From Pseudomonas sp. (lineage in GTDB: Bacteria; Pseudomonadota; Gammaproteobacteria; Pseudomonadales; Pseudomonadaceae), in the NCBI RefSeq assembly GCF_030690725.1, contig NZ_JAUYGD010000071.1, forward strand, positions 1 to 64,000: a DNA stretch of 64,000 nt. Direction: 5' to 3'. A program made the translations under genes and the position numbers. Positions 16,971 through 25,394 of the stretch are shown here, in pieces; position 1 is the first letter of the stretch, and each line of letters begins with the position of its first letter. Under the pieces are notes generated by a model that worked only from the letters and a program-made list of their open reading frames with translations, was not told the DNA's origin and searched no databases.

Positions 16971-17186
16971 TTTAACCCTTTGCCCGGCAAAACTGCAGCC
17001 CGCACGACAAATGGGCAGCGCCCGCACCAAAAACTGTCGGAACGATTAAAAGCGCCCAAATACGGGGCAAATAGCCGGCAAGCAGTGGATTGAAAACGCC
17101 TGAAATCGGCCTTTGCGCGCTCTGGCAAGGGATTTGCTGAGTTTGCCTGCCCCCTTGCGCACCGTTCGGGTTCAGGAAACCAGCTT

Positions 17187-17921
17187 ATGGCCCTCAGCAT
17201 TGCTCTCGCCCTGGCATTGGCGCTGTTACTCGCCGGCCACTTCCTCAGCCAGCTCGCCGGCAAACGCCACCAGCAGCATCTCAATGAGCTGCAAGCTGTG
17301 TTGCTGCAACGCGCCATCGACCTGCTGCAGAACCTGCAAAAACACCGTGGCCTGGGCGCCCAACAGGACCTACCCAGCACCAGCCAGCGCAACGCCCTGG
17401 CACGCCAACTCGACCAACTCTGGCTGAACTGGCCCGGCCCCAGCCTGGGGCTTGCACCACTGCAGCAGGACTGGCCACGCCTACGGCGCAACCCGGCGGA
17501 CTTTGCCGCCCACTGCCAGGTTATCGACGGCTTACTGGCGGTGATCGCAACACTCGAAACCCGCCTGCATCAGGCTGGCAACGCACACCTAGAGGGCATC
17601 GCCCAGGCCTGCCATGGCCTGGAAAACCTTGCCCGCCTGCGCGGCCTGAGCGTGCGTGCGGCCAATTACAGTCAATGCCCGCCAAACCTGAAACAGCAGA
17701 TTCAGCAGCTCTGCCTGCAACTGGAGCAATCGCCCGTCGGCGCGTCCTTACAACAGGTGCTGCAGCGCCTGGAGCATGAACTGATCGACAGCCACGACGT
17801 ACGCCTGGCACCTCACGAATGCTTTGCCCTGCTCACACCGCTGATCGACGAGTATGCCCAGCACTTGCGCGCGCCACTGCAGGCGACGTTCGCTGCACGG
17901 GCTCCCGCGCAGCAGCCCTAG
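17187..17921 (+). CDS. Unrecognised membrane-anchored helical protein, weakly NIT-like
   Basis: A 244-residue protein with an N-terminal transmembrane helix (SIALALALALLLAGHFL, residues 3-20) and an all-helical, Gln/Leu-rich remainder of about 220 residues. The segment IDLLQNLQKHRGLGAQ (about 47-62) resembles the LQxERG motif that opens NIT sensor domains, and the alternation of helices fits, but no output domain follows. I do not recognise a family with confidence. It is divergent from the AraC regulator (about 250 bp between them) and 40 bp upstream of the chagasin-like lipoprotein gene. The ATG has no strong ribosome site. Confidence 0.6.
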   Translation: MALSIALALALALLLAGHFLSQLAGKRHQQHLNELQAVLLQRAIDLLQNLQKHRGLGAQQDLPSTSQRNALARQLDQLWLNWPGPSLGLAPLQQDWPRLRRNPADFAAHCQVIDGLLAVIATLETRLHQAGNAHLEGIAQACHGLENLARLRGLSVRAANYSQCPPNLKQQIQQLCLQLEQSPVGASLQQVLQRLEHELIDSHDVRLAPHECFALLTPLIDEYAQHLRAPLQATFAARAPAQQP

Positions 17922-17961
17922 CAGCTATGCTGGCAGCCTCGACATTCGCCAGGAGCTCACC

Positions 17962-18357
17962 ATGCTTGCCCCCCGCCTGACAGTGGCACTCAGCCTTGCA
18001 CTGCTCGCCGCCTGCGCGCAAAAACCCAGCAGCGTCACCCTGGAGCAGAGCCAGCAGAGCAAATGCCCGCTGTCGCTGCACGTCGGCCAGCAATTCAATC
18101 TGCGCCTGCCGAGCAACCCCACCACCGGTTTCCGCTGGCTGCTGCGTGACTCCGCGCCGCAGGTTCTGAAAAGCCTCGGCCCCGAGGTCTACAGCAACCC
18201 AGAAGACGCCGGCCTGGTCGGCAGCGCCGGGATTTCCACCTGGCGCTTCGAAGTTGCCCAAGCTGGCGAGGGCCAATTGGCCCTGACCTACGAACGCCCC
18301 TGGGAAGTCGGCGTAGTACCGGCACAGCGCTTCAACTGCACGATCAAAGCTCGCTAA
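17962..18357 (+). CDS. Chagasin-like (I42) cysteine protease inhibitor lipoprotein
   Basis: A 131-residue lipoprotein with signal VALSLALLAACAQK (lipobox LAAC). The mature part has the inhibitor I42 signature NPTTGFRW (about residues 53-60) and the closing motif LTYERPWE. I42 proteins inhibit papain-like cysteine proteases by inserting three loops into the active site. The physiological target in Pseudomonas is unclear; a housekeeping or external protease is possible. ATG 17962 has a good AGGAG site. The longer frame from 17854 lies inside the previous gene. Confidence 0.85.
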   Translation: MLAPRLTVALSLALLAACAQKPSSVTLEQSQQSKCPLSLHVGQQFNLRLPSNPTTGFRWLLRDSAPQVLKSLGPEVYSNPEDAGLVGSAGISTWRFEVAQAGEGQLALTYERPWEVGVVPAQRFNCTIKAR

Positions 18358-18453
18358 CTGGCGCGAAATGCTGACCTGACTGGCATCCACGGCGTGGTCA
18401 GTTAATCCGCGACACGCCATAGTGCTGGCCTTTCGAGCATCAAGGACAAGGCC

Positions 18454-19089
18454 ATGCGTTATCTGCTGCTGGGTTTGCTGGGCGCTGCAATATTTCTCTA
18501 TGCGCGGCTCAGCGGCCTGAGTGAACTGGGCCTGCTCAGCAAGGGCATCCCGGTCGTCGCTCTACTGCTATGGCTGAGAACGGCGCCCAGCGGTCTGTAT
18601 CGACGCTGGATCAGCCTCGGCCTGCTTGCCTCATTGGCGGGCGATATCCTGCTCGACTGGCCCGGTGACCTGTTTGTTTTCGGCCTCGGCGCCTTCCTCT
18701 TCGCCCACCTGGCTTATCTGCGCGCCTACCTGAGCGACTGCACGCAACCGGCCTGGCTCGCCTTGCTGCTTGCCCTGGCCACGGGCGGGACGATGTTCGC
18801 CATACTCGCCAGAGCTAATCTGGGTCCGTTGCTGATCCCCGTGGCCTGCTACGCATTGGCGATTAGCGCGATGCTCTGGCGCGCCCTCGCCCGCCTCGGC
18901 CAACCAGGCCTGAACAGCAGTACCACTCGCCTGGCTGCCGCTGGTGCAGCCCTGTTTGTGCTTTCCGACAGCCTGATCGGCATCAACCGCTTTGTCGCCC
19001 CCTTCGATGCTGCGCCGCTGGCGATCATGCTTACCTACTGGCTCGGGCAATGGGCCATCGCGGCTTCTGCCTTCAAACAGGCCCGTTAA
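18454..19089 (+). CDS. Lysoplasmalogenase-like (YhhN/TMEM86) membrane protein
   Basis: A 211-residue protein with about eight hydrophobic segments and the YhhN family hallmarks LSKGIPVVALLLWL, SLGLLASLAGDILLDW and VLSDSLIGINRF. Animal TMEM86 members hydrolyse the vinyl ether of lysoplasmalogens. Bacterial members are thought to act on similar ether lipids, but most lack a shown substrate. It acts in the inner membrane. The ATG has the nearby site AAGGACAAGG. It is a single gene between the I42 lipoprotein and cmoA. Confidence 0.8.
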   Translation: MRYLLLGLLGAAIFLYARLSGLSELGLLSKGIPVVALLLWLRTAPSGLYRRWISLGLLASLAGDILLDWPGDLFVFGLGAFLFAHLAYLRAYLSDCTQPAWLALLLALATGGTMFAILARANLGPLLIPVACYALAISAMLWRALARLGQPGLNSSTTRLAAAGAALFVLSDSLIGINRFVAPFDAAPLAIMLTYWLGQWAIAASAFKQAR

Positions 19090-19192
19090 GCCATCGCCCA
19101 TGCAGATTTGCGACCAATAGCGGCAATCAAAGTTTGGCTATACCGCGCACTTGGCTAAAATGCCCGGCTTTATCGACCAGTGCGTAGCCATC

Positions 19193-19936
19193 GTGAGCAA
19201 ACAGCCCGACCGTCTTTTCGCCCAACCCCTGGCCCAGGTGCCGGACTTCGTGTTCAACGAAGATGTGGTACGGGTCTTCCCCGATATGATCAAGCGCTCG
19301 GTGCCGGGCTACCCGACCATTGTCGAGAATATCGGCGTACTCGCTGGCCAGTTTGCCCAGCCGCATAGCGTGCTGTATGACCTCGGCAGCTCCCTGGGCG
19401 CCGTGACCCAGGCGCTGCGTCGTCATGTGCAAATCGAAGATTGCCGGGTGATCGCTGTGGACAACTCCAGCGCCATGGTAGAGCGCTGCCGCGAATACCT
19501 GCACGCACAGGATTCGATGTTTCAGGAACTGCTGCCGGTCGAAGTGATTGAGGCCAACATTCTCAGCCTCAACTTCCAGCCAACCTCGCTGGTGGCGCTG
19601 AACTTCACCCTGCAATTTATCCAGCCTGAGCAACGCCTCGAATTGCTCACGCGGATTCGCCAGGCCCTACTACCCGGCGGCGCGCTGATTCTTTCGGAAA
19701 AACTGCAATTCGCAGACGCTGCGCAGCACGCCCTGCTCGGTGAATTACACATCGCCTTCAAGCGTGCCAACGGCTACAGCGAGCTGGAAATAGCGCAGAA
19801 ACGCAGCGCCATTGAGAAAGTCATGCTGCCCGACAGCCTGGAGCAGCACCGTGAACGCCTGCTGGCCGCCGGCTTCAGCCAGGTGGTGCCGTGGTTCCAG
19901 TGCCTTAATTTCGCCTCCCTGATTGCCCTGCCATGA
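19193..19936 (+). CDS. cmoA: Carboxy-S-adenosylmethionine synthase CmoA
   Basis: A 247-residue class I methyltransferase-fold enzyme that converts S-adenosylmethionine and prephenate to carboxy-SAM for cmo5U34 formation in tRNA. Visible segments are VFPDMIKRSVPGYPTIVENIG, the SAM loop YDLGSSLGAVTQAL, VIAVDNSSAMVERC and the ANGYSELEIAQKRSAIEKVM signature. I used GTG 19193 (MSKQPDRLF), which gives the family length; TTG 19151 and ATG 19160 would add an unconserved tail. It overlaps cmoB by 4 bp. Confidence 0.95.
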   Translation: MSKQPDRLFAQPLAQVPDFVFNEDVVRVFPDMIKRSVPGYPTIVENIGVLAGQFAQPHSVLYDLGSSLGAVTQALRRHVQIEDCRVIAVDNSSAMVERCREYLHAQDSMFQELLPVEVIEANILSLNFQPTSLVALNFTLQFIQPEQRLELLTRIRQALLPGGALILSEKLQFADAAQHALLGELHIAFKRANGYSELEIAQKRSAIEKVMLPDSLEQHRERLLAAGFSQVVPWFQCLNFASLIALP

Positions 19937-20901
19937 TCAGTCGCCTCGACCTTGATGCCCTGCAGGCCGCGCTTGCTGGCACCCCGCTACAGGACTGGTC
20001 AGCCGACCTGCCTGGGCAGATCGACGCCAAACTGGCGATCGGCCATGGCGACCTGCCGCGCTGGTACGGCGCGGTACAGGCGCTGCCGGAACTGAACGTC
20101 GAACAGCTGGAGCTTATGCACAGTTTCAGCTTCAACGGCCCCTGCGACGAGCCAACACGCGCCGCACTGAAAACCGCACTGCAGGGTTTGATTCCCTGGC
20201 GCAAGGGACCGTTTCATCTATTTGACGTACACGTCGACACCGAGTGGCGCTCGGACTGGAAATGGCAGCGGGTCGCTCCCTATCTCGACCTCAAGGGCAA
20301 GCGGGTGCTGGATGTCGGCTGCGGCAACGGCTACTACATGTGGCGCATGCTCGGCGCCGGAGCCGACAGCGTGGTGGGCATCGACCCCAACTGGCTGTTT
20401 CTCTGCCAGTTTCTGGCGATGAAGAACTACCTGCCCGACCTGCCCGCTTGGCACCTGCCGCTGGCCTTCGAGGAATTACCCGGCAAGCTGCAAGGCTTCG
20501 ACACGGTGTTTTCCATGGGCGTGCTGTATCACCGCCGCTCGCCTATCGATCACCTGATCGACCTCAAGGACTGCCTGGTCAAGGACGGCGAACTGGTGCT
20601 GGAAACCCTGGTGGTCGAAGGCGATGCCCAGCAAGTACTGGTCCCCGAGGACCGCTACGCGCAAATGCGCAACGTCTGGTTCCTGCCCTCGGTGCCGGCA
20701 CTGGAGCTGTGGCTGCGCCGCGCCGGCTTTGTCGATGTGCGCTGCGTGGATGTCAGCACCACTTCAGTCGACGAACAACGCTCGACTGAGTGGATGCGTT
20801 TTCAGTCACTGCCCGAATTCCTTGACCCGGCCGACCATAGCCGCACAGTGGAAGGCCTGCCGGCGCCGAGCCGGGCGGTGCTGATCGCACGCAAGCCGTA
20901 A
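19933..20901 (+). CDS. cmoB: tRNA U34 carboxymethyltransferase CmoB
   Basis: A 322-residue SAM-fold enzyme that transfers a carboxymethyl group from carboxy-SAM to 5-hydroxyuridine 34 of tRNAs, widening wobble decoding. The glycine-rich cofactor loop is VLDVGCGNGYYMWRM (about 125-139), followed by FDTVFSMGVLYHRRSPIDHL. The ATGA overlap with cmoA couples the two successive steps. Length is normal. It is followed by a GTAGGGTGGA-type hairpin and the convergent pdxJ. Confidence 0.95.
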   Translation: MISRLDLDALQAALAGTPLQDWSADLPGQIDAKLAIGHGDLPRWYGAVQALPELNVEQLELMHSFSFNGPCDEPTRAALKTALQGLIPWRKGPFHLFDVHVDTEWRSDWKWQRVAPYLDLKGKRVLDVGCGNGYYMWRMLGAGADSVVGIDPNWLFLCQFLAMKNYLPDLPAWHLPLAFEELPGKLQGFDTVFSMGVLYHRRSPIDHLIDLKDCLVKDGELVLETLVVEGDAQQVLVPEDRYAQMRNVWFLPSVPALELWLRRAGFVDVRCVDVSTTSVDEQRSTEWMRFQSLPEFLDPADHSRTVEGLPAPSRAVLIARKP

Positions 20902-20913
20902 GCACAGCTTGCG

Positions 20914-20942
20914 TAGGGTGGACATGCGTCAGCTTGTCCACC
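20914..20942. repeat. GTAGGGTGGA-type palindromic intergenic element
   Basis: GTAGGGTGGACA is followed, after a 10-nt loop, by TGTCCACC: an 8-bp stem 20917-20924 / 20935-20942. The same leading sequence recurs at 44884, 59779, 59884 and 61153. It sits between the convergent cmoB and pdxJ and may serve as a weak bidirectional terminator, though no T-run follows. Confidence 0.6.
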
Positions 20943-20987
20943 GCTTATCAGAAGGCAGAAAAGCCTGCTGCATGTCTGCCCTGCGCA

Positions 20988-21734
20988 CTAGCCGCGGTTG
21001 GCCGCCGCGACGATCAACTCTTTCATTTCCACCACCGCCTGCTTAAAGCCAACGAACAGCGCGTGCGCCACCAGGGCGTGGCCGATATTCAGCTCGTTGA
21101 TCCCGGCAATCGCAGCCACCGGCTCGACATTATGGTAATGCAGCCCATGGCCTGCATTGACGATCAGGCCATGCTGCAGGCCGCAGGCCACACCATCGCG
21201 AATCCGCGCCAGTTCACGCGCCGCCTCTTCCGGGGTATGCGCATCGGCATAACGACCGGTGTGCAGCTCAATAGCCGGCGCGCCGACACGCTTGGACGCC
21301 TCGATCTGCTGCGGGTCCGGGTCAATAAACAGCGACACTTCGCAGCCGATTTTGCTGAGGCGCTCGACCGCCGCGCGAATCCGCTCTTCCTGCCCGGCCA
21401 CATCCAGGCCGCCTTCGGTGGTCAGCTCCTGACGGGTTTCCGGCACCAGGCAGACGTGTTCGGGACGGATGCTTTCGGCGAAGGCGAGCATTTCCTCGGT
21501 AACGCCCATTTCGAAGTTCATCCGCGTCTGCATGACTTCCTTGAGCAAGCGCACATCACGTTCTTGAATATGCCGGCGGTCTTCGCGCAGGTGCACGGTA
21601 ATGCCGTCGGCCCCCGCCTCTTCGGCATCCAGCGCGGCCTTGACCGGGTCCGGATAACGGGTGCCACGGGCCTGGCGCAAGGTGGCCACATGGTCGATGT
21701 TCACACCCAGCAGAATACGATTGGCATCAGTCAC
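20988..21734 (-). CDS. pdxJ: Pyridoxine 5'-phosphate synthase PdxJ
   Basis: A 248-residue TIM-barrel enzyme that condenses 1-deoxy-D-xylulose 5-phosphate with 3-amino-2-oxopropyl phosphate to give pyridoxine 5'-phosphate. Motifs: LLGVNIDHVATLRQARGT (N-terminal phosphate and substrate site), GADGITVHLREDRRHIQ, and VNAGHGLHYHNVEPVA near the C terminus. It overlaps recO by 8 bp at the end of the lepA-lepB-rnc-era-recO-pdxJ run. Length is as expected. Confidence 0.97.
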   Translation of the reverse strand: MTDANRILLGVNIDHVATLRQARGTRYPDPVKAALDAEEAGADGITVHLREDRRHIQERDVRLLKEVMQTRMNFEMGVTEEMLAFAESIRPEHVCLVPETRQELTTEGGLDVAGQEERIRAAVERLSKIGCEVSLFIDPDPQQIEASKRVGAPAIELHTGRYADAHTPEEAARELARIRDGVACGLQHGLIVNAGHGLHYHNVEPVAAIAGINELNIGHALVAHALFVGFKQAVVEMKELIVAAANRG

Positions 21735-22425
21735 GGCTTGGCTCCTTGATCGTCATAAATAATTCGCGGCTGACCAGCGGCCTGCCGCCTAAATGGGGGG
21801 CCAGGGCCTGGCGCATCAGGCGTTTGGCGGCGGCCAGGGCGCCGGGCGCAGTCCAGTCCGCTTCGGCCATGGCCAACAGCTCGGCCCCTTGAAAAGCTCC
21901 GGGTTGCAGTTGGCCAATCGGCACCAGCCCGGTTTCGGTCTGCAGTCGATACAGGCCCGCCTCGGCTATGGGCTGACCTTCGCTGTCCAGATCCAGGGCG
22001 AAACCATAGCCCAGCTGATCCAGCAGACGCCATTCAAAAGAACGCAGCAAGGGCTCCAGGGCACGGCCCTGGGCCAGCGCCAGCACCGTAATGGCGTAGT
22101 GCTCGAACACGGCGGGATGCGGGTCATCGGCGGGCAGCAGGCGGATCAACAGCTCATTGAGGTACAGGCCACTGAACAGCGCCTCACCCACCAACAGATT
22201 GGGAATGCCCGCTGGGTCAAGGCGGCCGACGTTTTTCAGCTCGCCACGCCCGCGAAACTCGGCTTCCAGCGGAATAAACGGCCGCGCCAGGCTGCCGGCC
22301 TTGCCTCGCGCGCCGCGCAGCACAGCGCGCAAACGGCCTTGCGGGGTGAGAAAGTCCACCAGCGCGCTGCTTTCACGGTAAGCGCGGCTGTGCAGGACAT
22401 AGGCAGGCTGACCAAGGGCAAGCAT
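21727..22425 (-). CDS. recO: DNA repair protein RecO
   Basis: A 232-residue protein that, with RecR, helps RecA displace SSB in the RecFOR gap-repair pathway. It has the N-terminal OB-fold start AYVLHSRAYRESSALVDFLT with LRAVLRGARGKAGSLARPF, and a helical C-terminal domain. No zinc-binding cysteine cluster is visible, as in many proteobacterial RecO. It begins 45 bp after era and overlaps pdxJ by 8 bp. Confidence 0.95.
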   Translation of the reverse strand: MLALGQPAYVLHSRAYRESSALVDFLTPQGRLRAVLRGARGKAGSLARPFIPLEAEFRGRGELKNVGRLDPAGIPNLLVGEALFSGLYLNELLIRLLPADDPHPAVFEHYAITVLALAQGRALEPLLRSFEWRLLDQLGYGFALDLDSEGQPIAEAGLYRLQTETGLVPIGQLQPGAFQGAELLAMAEADWTAPGALAAAKRLMRQALAPHLGGRPLVSRELFMTIKEPSRD

Positions 22426-22470
22426 GGGGCTTACTCACAAAAGCGGGCGCAGGGCGCGCCCGAAGGCGAC

Positions 22471-23373
22471 TCAGATATTGTCGTAACCCAGGGAGCGCAA
22501 CGCGCGCTCATCGTCAGACCAGCCACTTTTGACCTTGACCCATAGGTTGAGCATGATCTTGGAGTCGAACATCACTTCCATGTCCTTGCGCGCTTCCTGG
22601 CCAATGCGTTTGATCCGCTCACCCTTGTCGCCAATGATGATTTTCTTCTGGCCGTCGCGCTCTACCAGGATCAGCGCGTGGATATGCAGGATGCGCCCGT
22701 CGCGCTTGAACTCCTCAATTTCCACGGTGATCTGGTACGGCAACTCGGCGCCGAGCTGACGCATGATTTTCTCGCGCACCAGCTCAGCAGCGAAGAAACG
22801 ACTGGAGCGGTCAGTGACCTGATCTTCCGGGAAAAAGTGCACGCCTTCCGGCAAACGCTCGCCCACCAGTTTTTCCAGGGTGTCGAGGTTATGCCCGTGC
22901 TGGGCCGAAACCGGCACAATCTCGGCATTCGGCAATTGGGTGGCCAGCCACTCCAAATGCGGCATTAGCTCAGCTTTGTCTTCGATGCGGTCGGTCTTGT
23001 TGATCGCCAGAATCACCGGGCCTTCGACGTACTGAATACGCTCCAGCACCATCTGGTCTTCGTCAGTCCAGCGGGTGCGATCAACCACAAAGATCACCAC
23101 GTCGACATCCTTCAGCGCCGACGAAGCATTCTTGTTCATATAGCGGTTCAGCGCTTTTTCGTTGTTCTTGTGCAAACCGGGGGTGTCGACATAGATCGCC
23201 TGCACCTCACCCTCGGTCTTGATCCCGAGCATGTTGTGTCGCGTGGTCTGCGGTTTGCGCGAGGTGATCGCCAGCTTCTGCCCGAGGATGTGGTTAAGCA
23301 ACGTCGACTTGCCCACGTTGGGCCGGCCGACGATGGCGACATAGCCACAGCGTGTAACAGGTGAATCAGTCAT
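22471..23373 (-). CDS. era: GTPase Era
   Basis: A 300-residue GTPase that binds the 3' end of 16S rRNA and assists 30S maturation. The G domain shows G1 GRPNVGKST, G3 DTPGLH and G4 NKTD. The C-terminal KH domain has IIGDKGERIKRIGQEAR. I chose ATG 23373 (MTDSPVTRCGYVAIVG) because it has GGAG at the right distance and matches Pseudomonas Era; the longer in-frame start at 23388 lies inside rnc. It overlaps rnc by 8 bp. Confidence 0.97.
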   Translation of the reverse strand: MTDSPVTRCGYVAIVGRPNVGKSTLLNHILGQKLAITSRKPQTTRHNMLGIKTEGEVQAIYVDTPGLHKNNEKALNRYMNKNASSALKDVDVVIFVVDRTRWTDEDQMVLERIQYVEGPVILAINKTDRIEDKAELMPHLEWLATQLPNAEIVPVSAQHGHNLDTLEKLVGERLPEGVHFFPEDQVTDRSSRFFAAELVREKIMRQLGAELPYQITVEIEEFKRDGRILHIHALILVERDGQKKIIIGDKGERIKRIGQEARKDMEVMFDSKIMLNLWVKVKSGWSDDERALRSLGYDNI

Positions 23374-24055
23374 TGCCATTCTCCACACCCAGGGCGATCA
23401 GCGCGGCCGCAGCGGCCACCTGCTCGGCGATACGCCGGCTGGCACCCTGCCCCAGGGTTTTATCATTGAGTAAGGTGATCTGACATTCGACTACGAATGT
23501 CCGGCAGTGCGGCTCGCCCTGAATATCCACCACTTCGTAACGTGGCAACTCACAGCCGCGCGACTGCAGAAACTCCTGCAGGCGGGTTTTCGGGTCCTTA
23601 TTGGTGTCGACCAGGGTCAGGCTGTCCAACTCGGTGGTCAGCCAGGCCAACACCCGCTCACGGGCCGCATCCATCCCGGTGTCGAGGTAGATGGCACCGA
23701 TCAGCGCTTCCAGCGCGTCAGCCAGAATCGACTCGCGGCGAAAGCCACCACTTTTCAGCTCGCCGGAGCCCAAGCGCAGGTACTCACCCAGATCAAAGCC
23801 GCGAGCCAGAATGGCCAGGGTTTCACCCTTGACCAAGCGAGCGCGCAAACGCGACAGCTGCCCTTCGCGGGCCAGCGGGAAGCGCTGAAACAGCGCTTCA
23901 CCGGCAACAAAGTTGAGGATCGCATCACCGAGAAACTCCAGACGCTCATTATTGCGCCCGGCAAAACTGCGGTGGGTCAGGGCCAGGATCATCAGCTCCT
24001 GGTCCTTGAAGGTATAACCGAGCTGCCGCTCGAGACGGGCTAACGACGCACTCAC
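23366..24055 (-). CDS. rnc: Ribonuclease III
   Basis: A 229-residue double-strand-specific endoribonuclease that processes rRNA and many mRNAs. The catalytic signature NERLEFLGDAILNFV (about 36-50) and the EALIGAIYLDTG second acidic motif are intact. A double-stranded RNA binding domain follows (DPKTRLQEFLQSRG to the C terminus). Its start overlaps the DUF4845 gene by 4 bp. In E. coli rnc represses its own operon by cutting a leader hairpin; a hairpin upstream of DUF4845 here could play that part. Confidence 0.97.
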   Translation of the reverse strand: MSASLARLERQLGYTFKDQELMILALTHRSFAGRNNERLEFLGDAILNFVAGEALFQRFPLAREGQLSRLRARLVKGETLAILARGFDLGEYLRLGSGELKSGGFRRESILADALEALIGAIYLDTGMDAARERVLAWLTTELDSLTLVDTNKDPKTRLQEFLQSRGCELPRYEVVDIQGEPHCRTFVVECQITLLNDKTLGQGASRRIAEQVAAAAALIALGVENGND

Positions 24056-24429
24056 GGCATACGCACGCGGAATTCTTTATCGAAACGCACGACCAGATCG
24101 ATATTCTCGATCAGAGGCTCACGCTTTTCATATTTCATGTGCACGCGAAATTCGTTGTTTTCGACTTTTATCTTAATCGCGTCCTGCATATCTAGGTCAC
24201 GAATGCTGTTGACCTGCATCCCCTTGCTGATATGACTATAGAAATCGCTAATGCTACGAACATCGCCAGCTTTATCGGTTTCAACCGAAGTAATCATTTT
24301 CTCCAACGACATATAGTCGAAGTAATGCGGCAACACCTTGAACGCGGCACTGGCAAAAAAAGCCACAAACGCCAACACCATCAACCAACTAAGAATCGAC
24401 ATTCCCTTTTGCGAATGTGCAGATTTCAT
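24052..24429 (-). CDS. DUF4845 membrane protein of the lepB-rnc interval
   Basis: A 125-residue protein with a pilin-like N terminus (HSQKGMSILSWLMVLAFVAFFASAAF): a glycine followed by one hydrophobic helix, then a soluble domain of about 90 residues. DUF4845 proteins occur between lepB and rnc in many beta- and gammaproteobacteria. Their function is unknown. ATG 24429 has GGGGA 6 nt upstream; the apparent longer start is TTG. Base use is more AT-rich than the neighbours (many AAA, ATA and TAT codons). It shares the rnc operon by a 4-bp overlap. Confidence 0.85.
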   Translation of the reverse strand: MKSAHSQKGMSILSWLMVLAFVAFFASAAFKVLPHYFDYMSLEKMITSVETDKAGDVRSISDFYSHISKGMQVNSIRDLDMQDAIKIKVENNEFRVHMKYEKREPLIENIDLVVRFDKEFRVRMP

Positions 24430-24492
24430 ATTTGTCCCCAAATTTGAGTTATGTGAAAGCCATTACGGCTGGAGGCAAGACTATATATAGCC

Positions 24493-24519
24493 TGCGACGC
24501 TGCTTTTAACAGCGTCGCA
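24493..24519 (-). promoter_or_regulatory. Leader hairpin upstream of DUF4845-rnc-era
   Basis: Perfect 10-bp arms TGCGACGCTG (24493-24502) and CAGCGTCGCA (24510-24519) with a 7-nt loop. There is no T-run on either side, so it is not an intrinsic terminator. It lies between lepB and the rnc cistrons, where an RNase III processing site would allow autoregulation. That role is inference. Confidence 0.45.
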
Positions 24520-24533
24520 AATTCGGTAGCAGG

Positions 24534-25388
24534 TCAGTGAATCAGACCTACGCGAGAGAAATTAGGCAGGTTGCTCGACTTCGGGTCCGGCCAGCTCATC
24601 CAAATGGCAAATGCTTTGCCGACGATATTCTGGTCCGGCACCATGCCCAGCAACGGCTTAGGGATGGCAGGGTCGTTCCAGTAACGGCTGTCATTGGAGT
24701 TGTCGCGGTTGTCGCCCATCATAAAGTAATGCCCTTGCGGCACCACCCACTCACGACCAGGCTCAACCCGATAACGCTGCATTTCTTTACGGATCTGGTG
24801 CTCTGCTTCACCGAGTTTCTCGTTATACAACGTCGCACTGCCCAGACTGCCGGGCTCATCGCCAATCAACTGCTGCGCTACAAGCTCACCATTGATAGTC
24901 AGACGTTTGTCGCTGCTGTAGGCAATCCGGTCGCCGGCCAAGCCCACCACGCGCTTGATGTAGTTGATGTTCGGATCGCTTGGGTAGCGGAACACCATCA
25001 CATCACCACGTTGCGGATCGCCTACTTCAATGACCTTGGTATCCAGCACCGGCAGGCGGATGCCATAGGCAAACTTGTTGACCAGAATAAAATCCCCTAC
25101 TTCCAGGGTCGGCTTCATCGAGCCGGATGGAATCTGGAAGGGCTCGACCAGAAACGAGCGCAGCACCAGCACAATCGCCAGCACCGGGAAGAAAGACTTG
25201 CCGTACTCCACCAGCAAAGGCTCTTTGTTCAAGCGCTCCACTACAGCCTCATCAGGTTCGCTGACCTGGCCATGATAGGTGCTGATAGCCGCTCGCCGGC
25301 GCGGGGCCAGAAAGATCAGGTCGAACAACGCCAGCGCGCCACAAACGGCGACTGCGATAACCAGTAACAGCGGGAAATTGATCGACAT
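24534..25388 (-). CDS. lepB: Signal peptidase I LepB
   Basis: A 284-residue inner-membrane serine protease that removes Sec and Tat signal peptides. Two transmembrane helices (FPLLLVIAVAVCGALALFDLIFL and the FFPVLAIVLVLRSFLV segment) are followed by the catalytic Ser in IPSGSMKPTLEVGD and Lys in YIKRVVGLAGD. Box E MGDNRDNSNDSRYW is also present. It is encoded 6 bp after lepA, the classic order. Confidence 0.97.
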   Translation of the reverse strand: MSINFPLLLVIAVAVCGALALFDLIFLAPRRRAAISTYHGQVSEPDEAVVERLNKEPLLVEYGKSFFPVLAIVLVLRSFLVEPFQIPSGSMKPTLEVGDFILVNKFAYGIRLPVLDTKVIEVGDPQRGDVMVFRYPSDPNINYIKRVVGLAGDRIAYSSDKRLTINGELVAQQLIGDEPGSLGSATLYNEKLGEAEHQIRKEMQRYRVEPGREWVVPQGHYFMMGDNRDNSNDSRYWNDPAIPKPLLGMVPDQNIVGKAFAIWMSWPDPKSSNLPNFSRVGLIH

Positions 25389-25394
25389 AGGACC

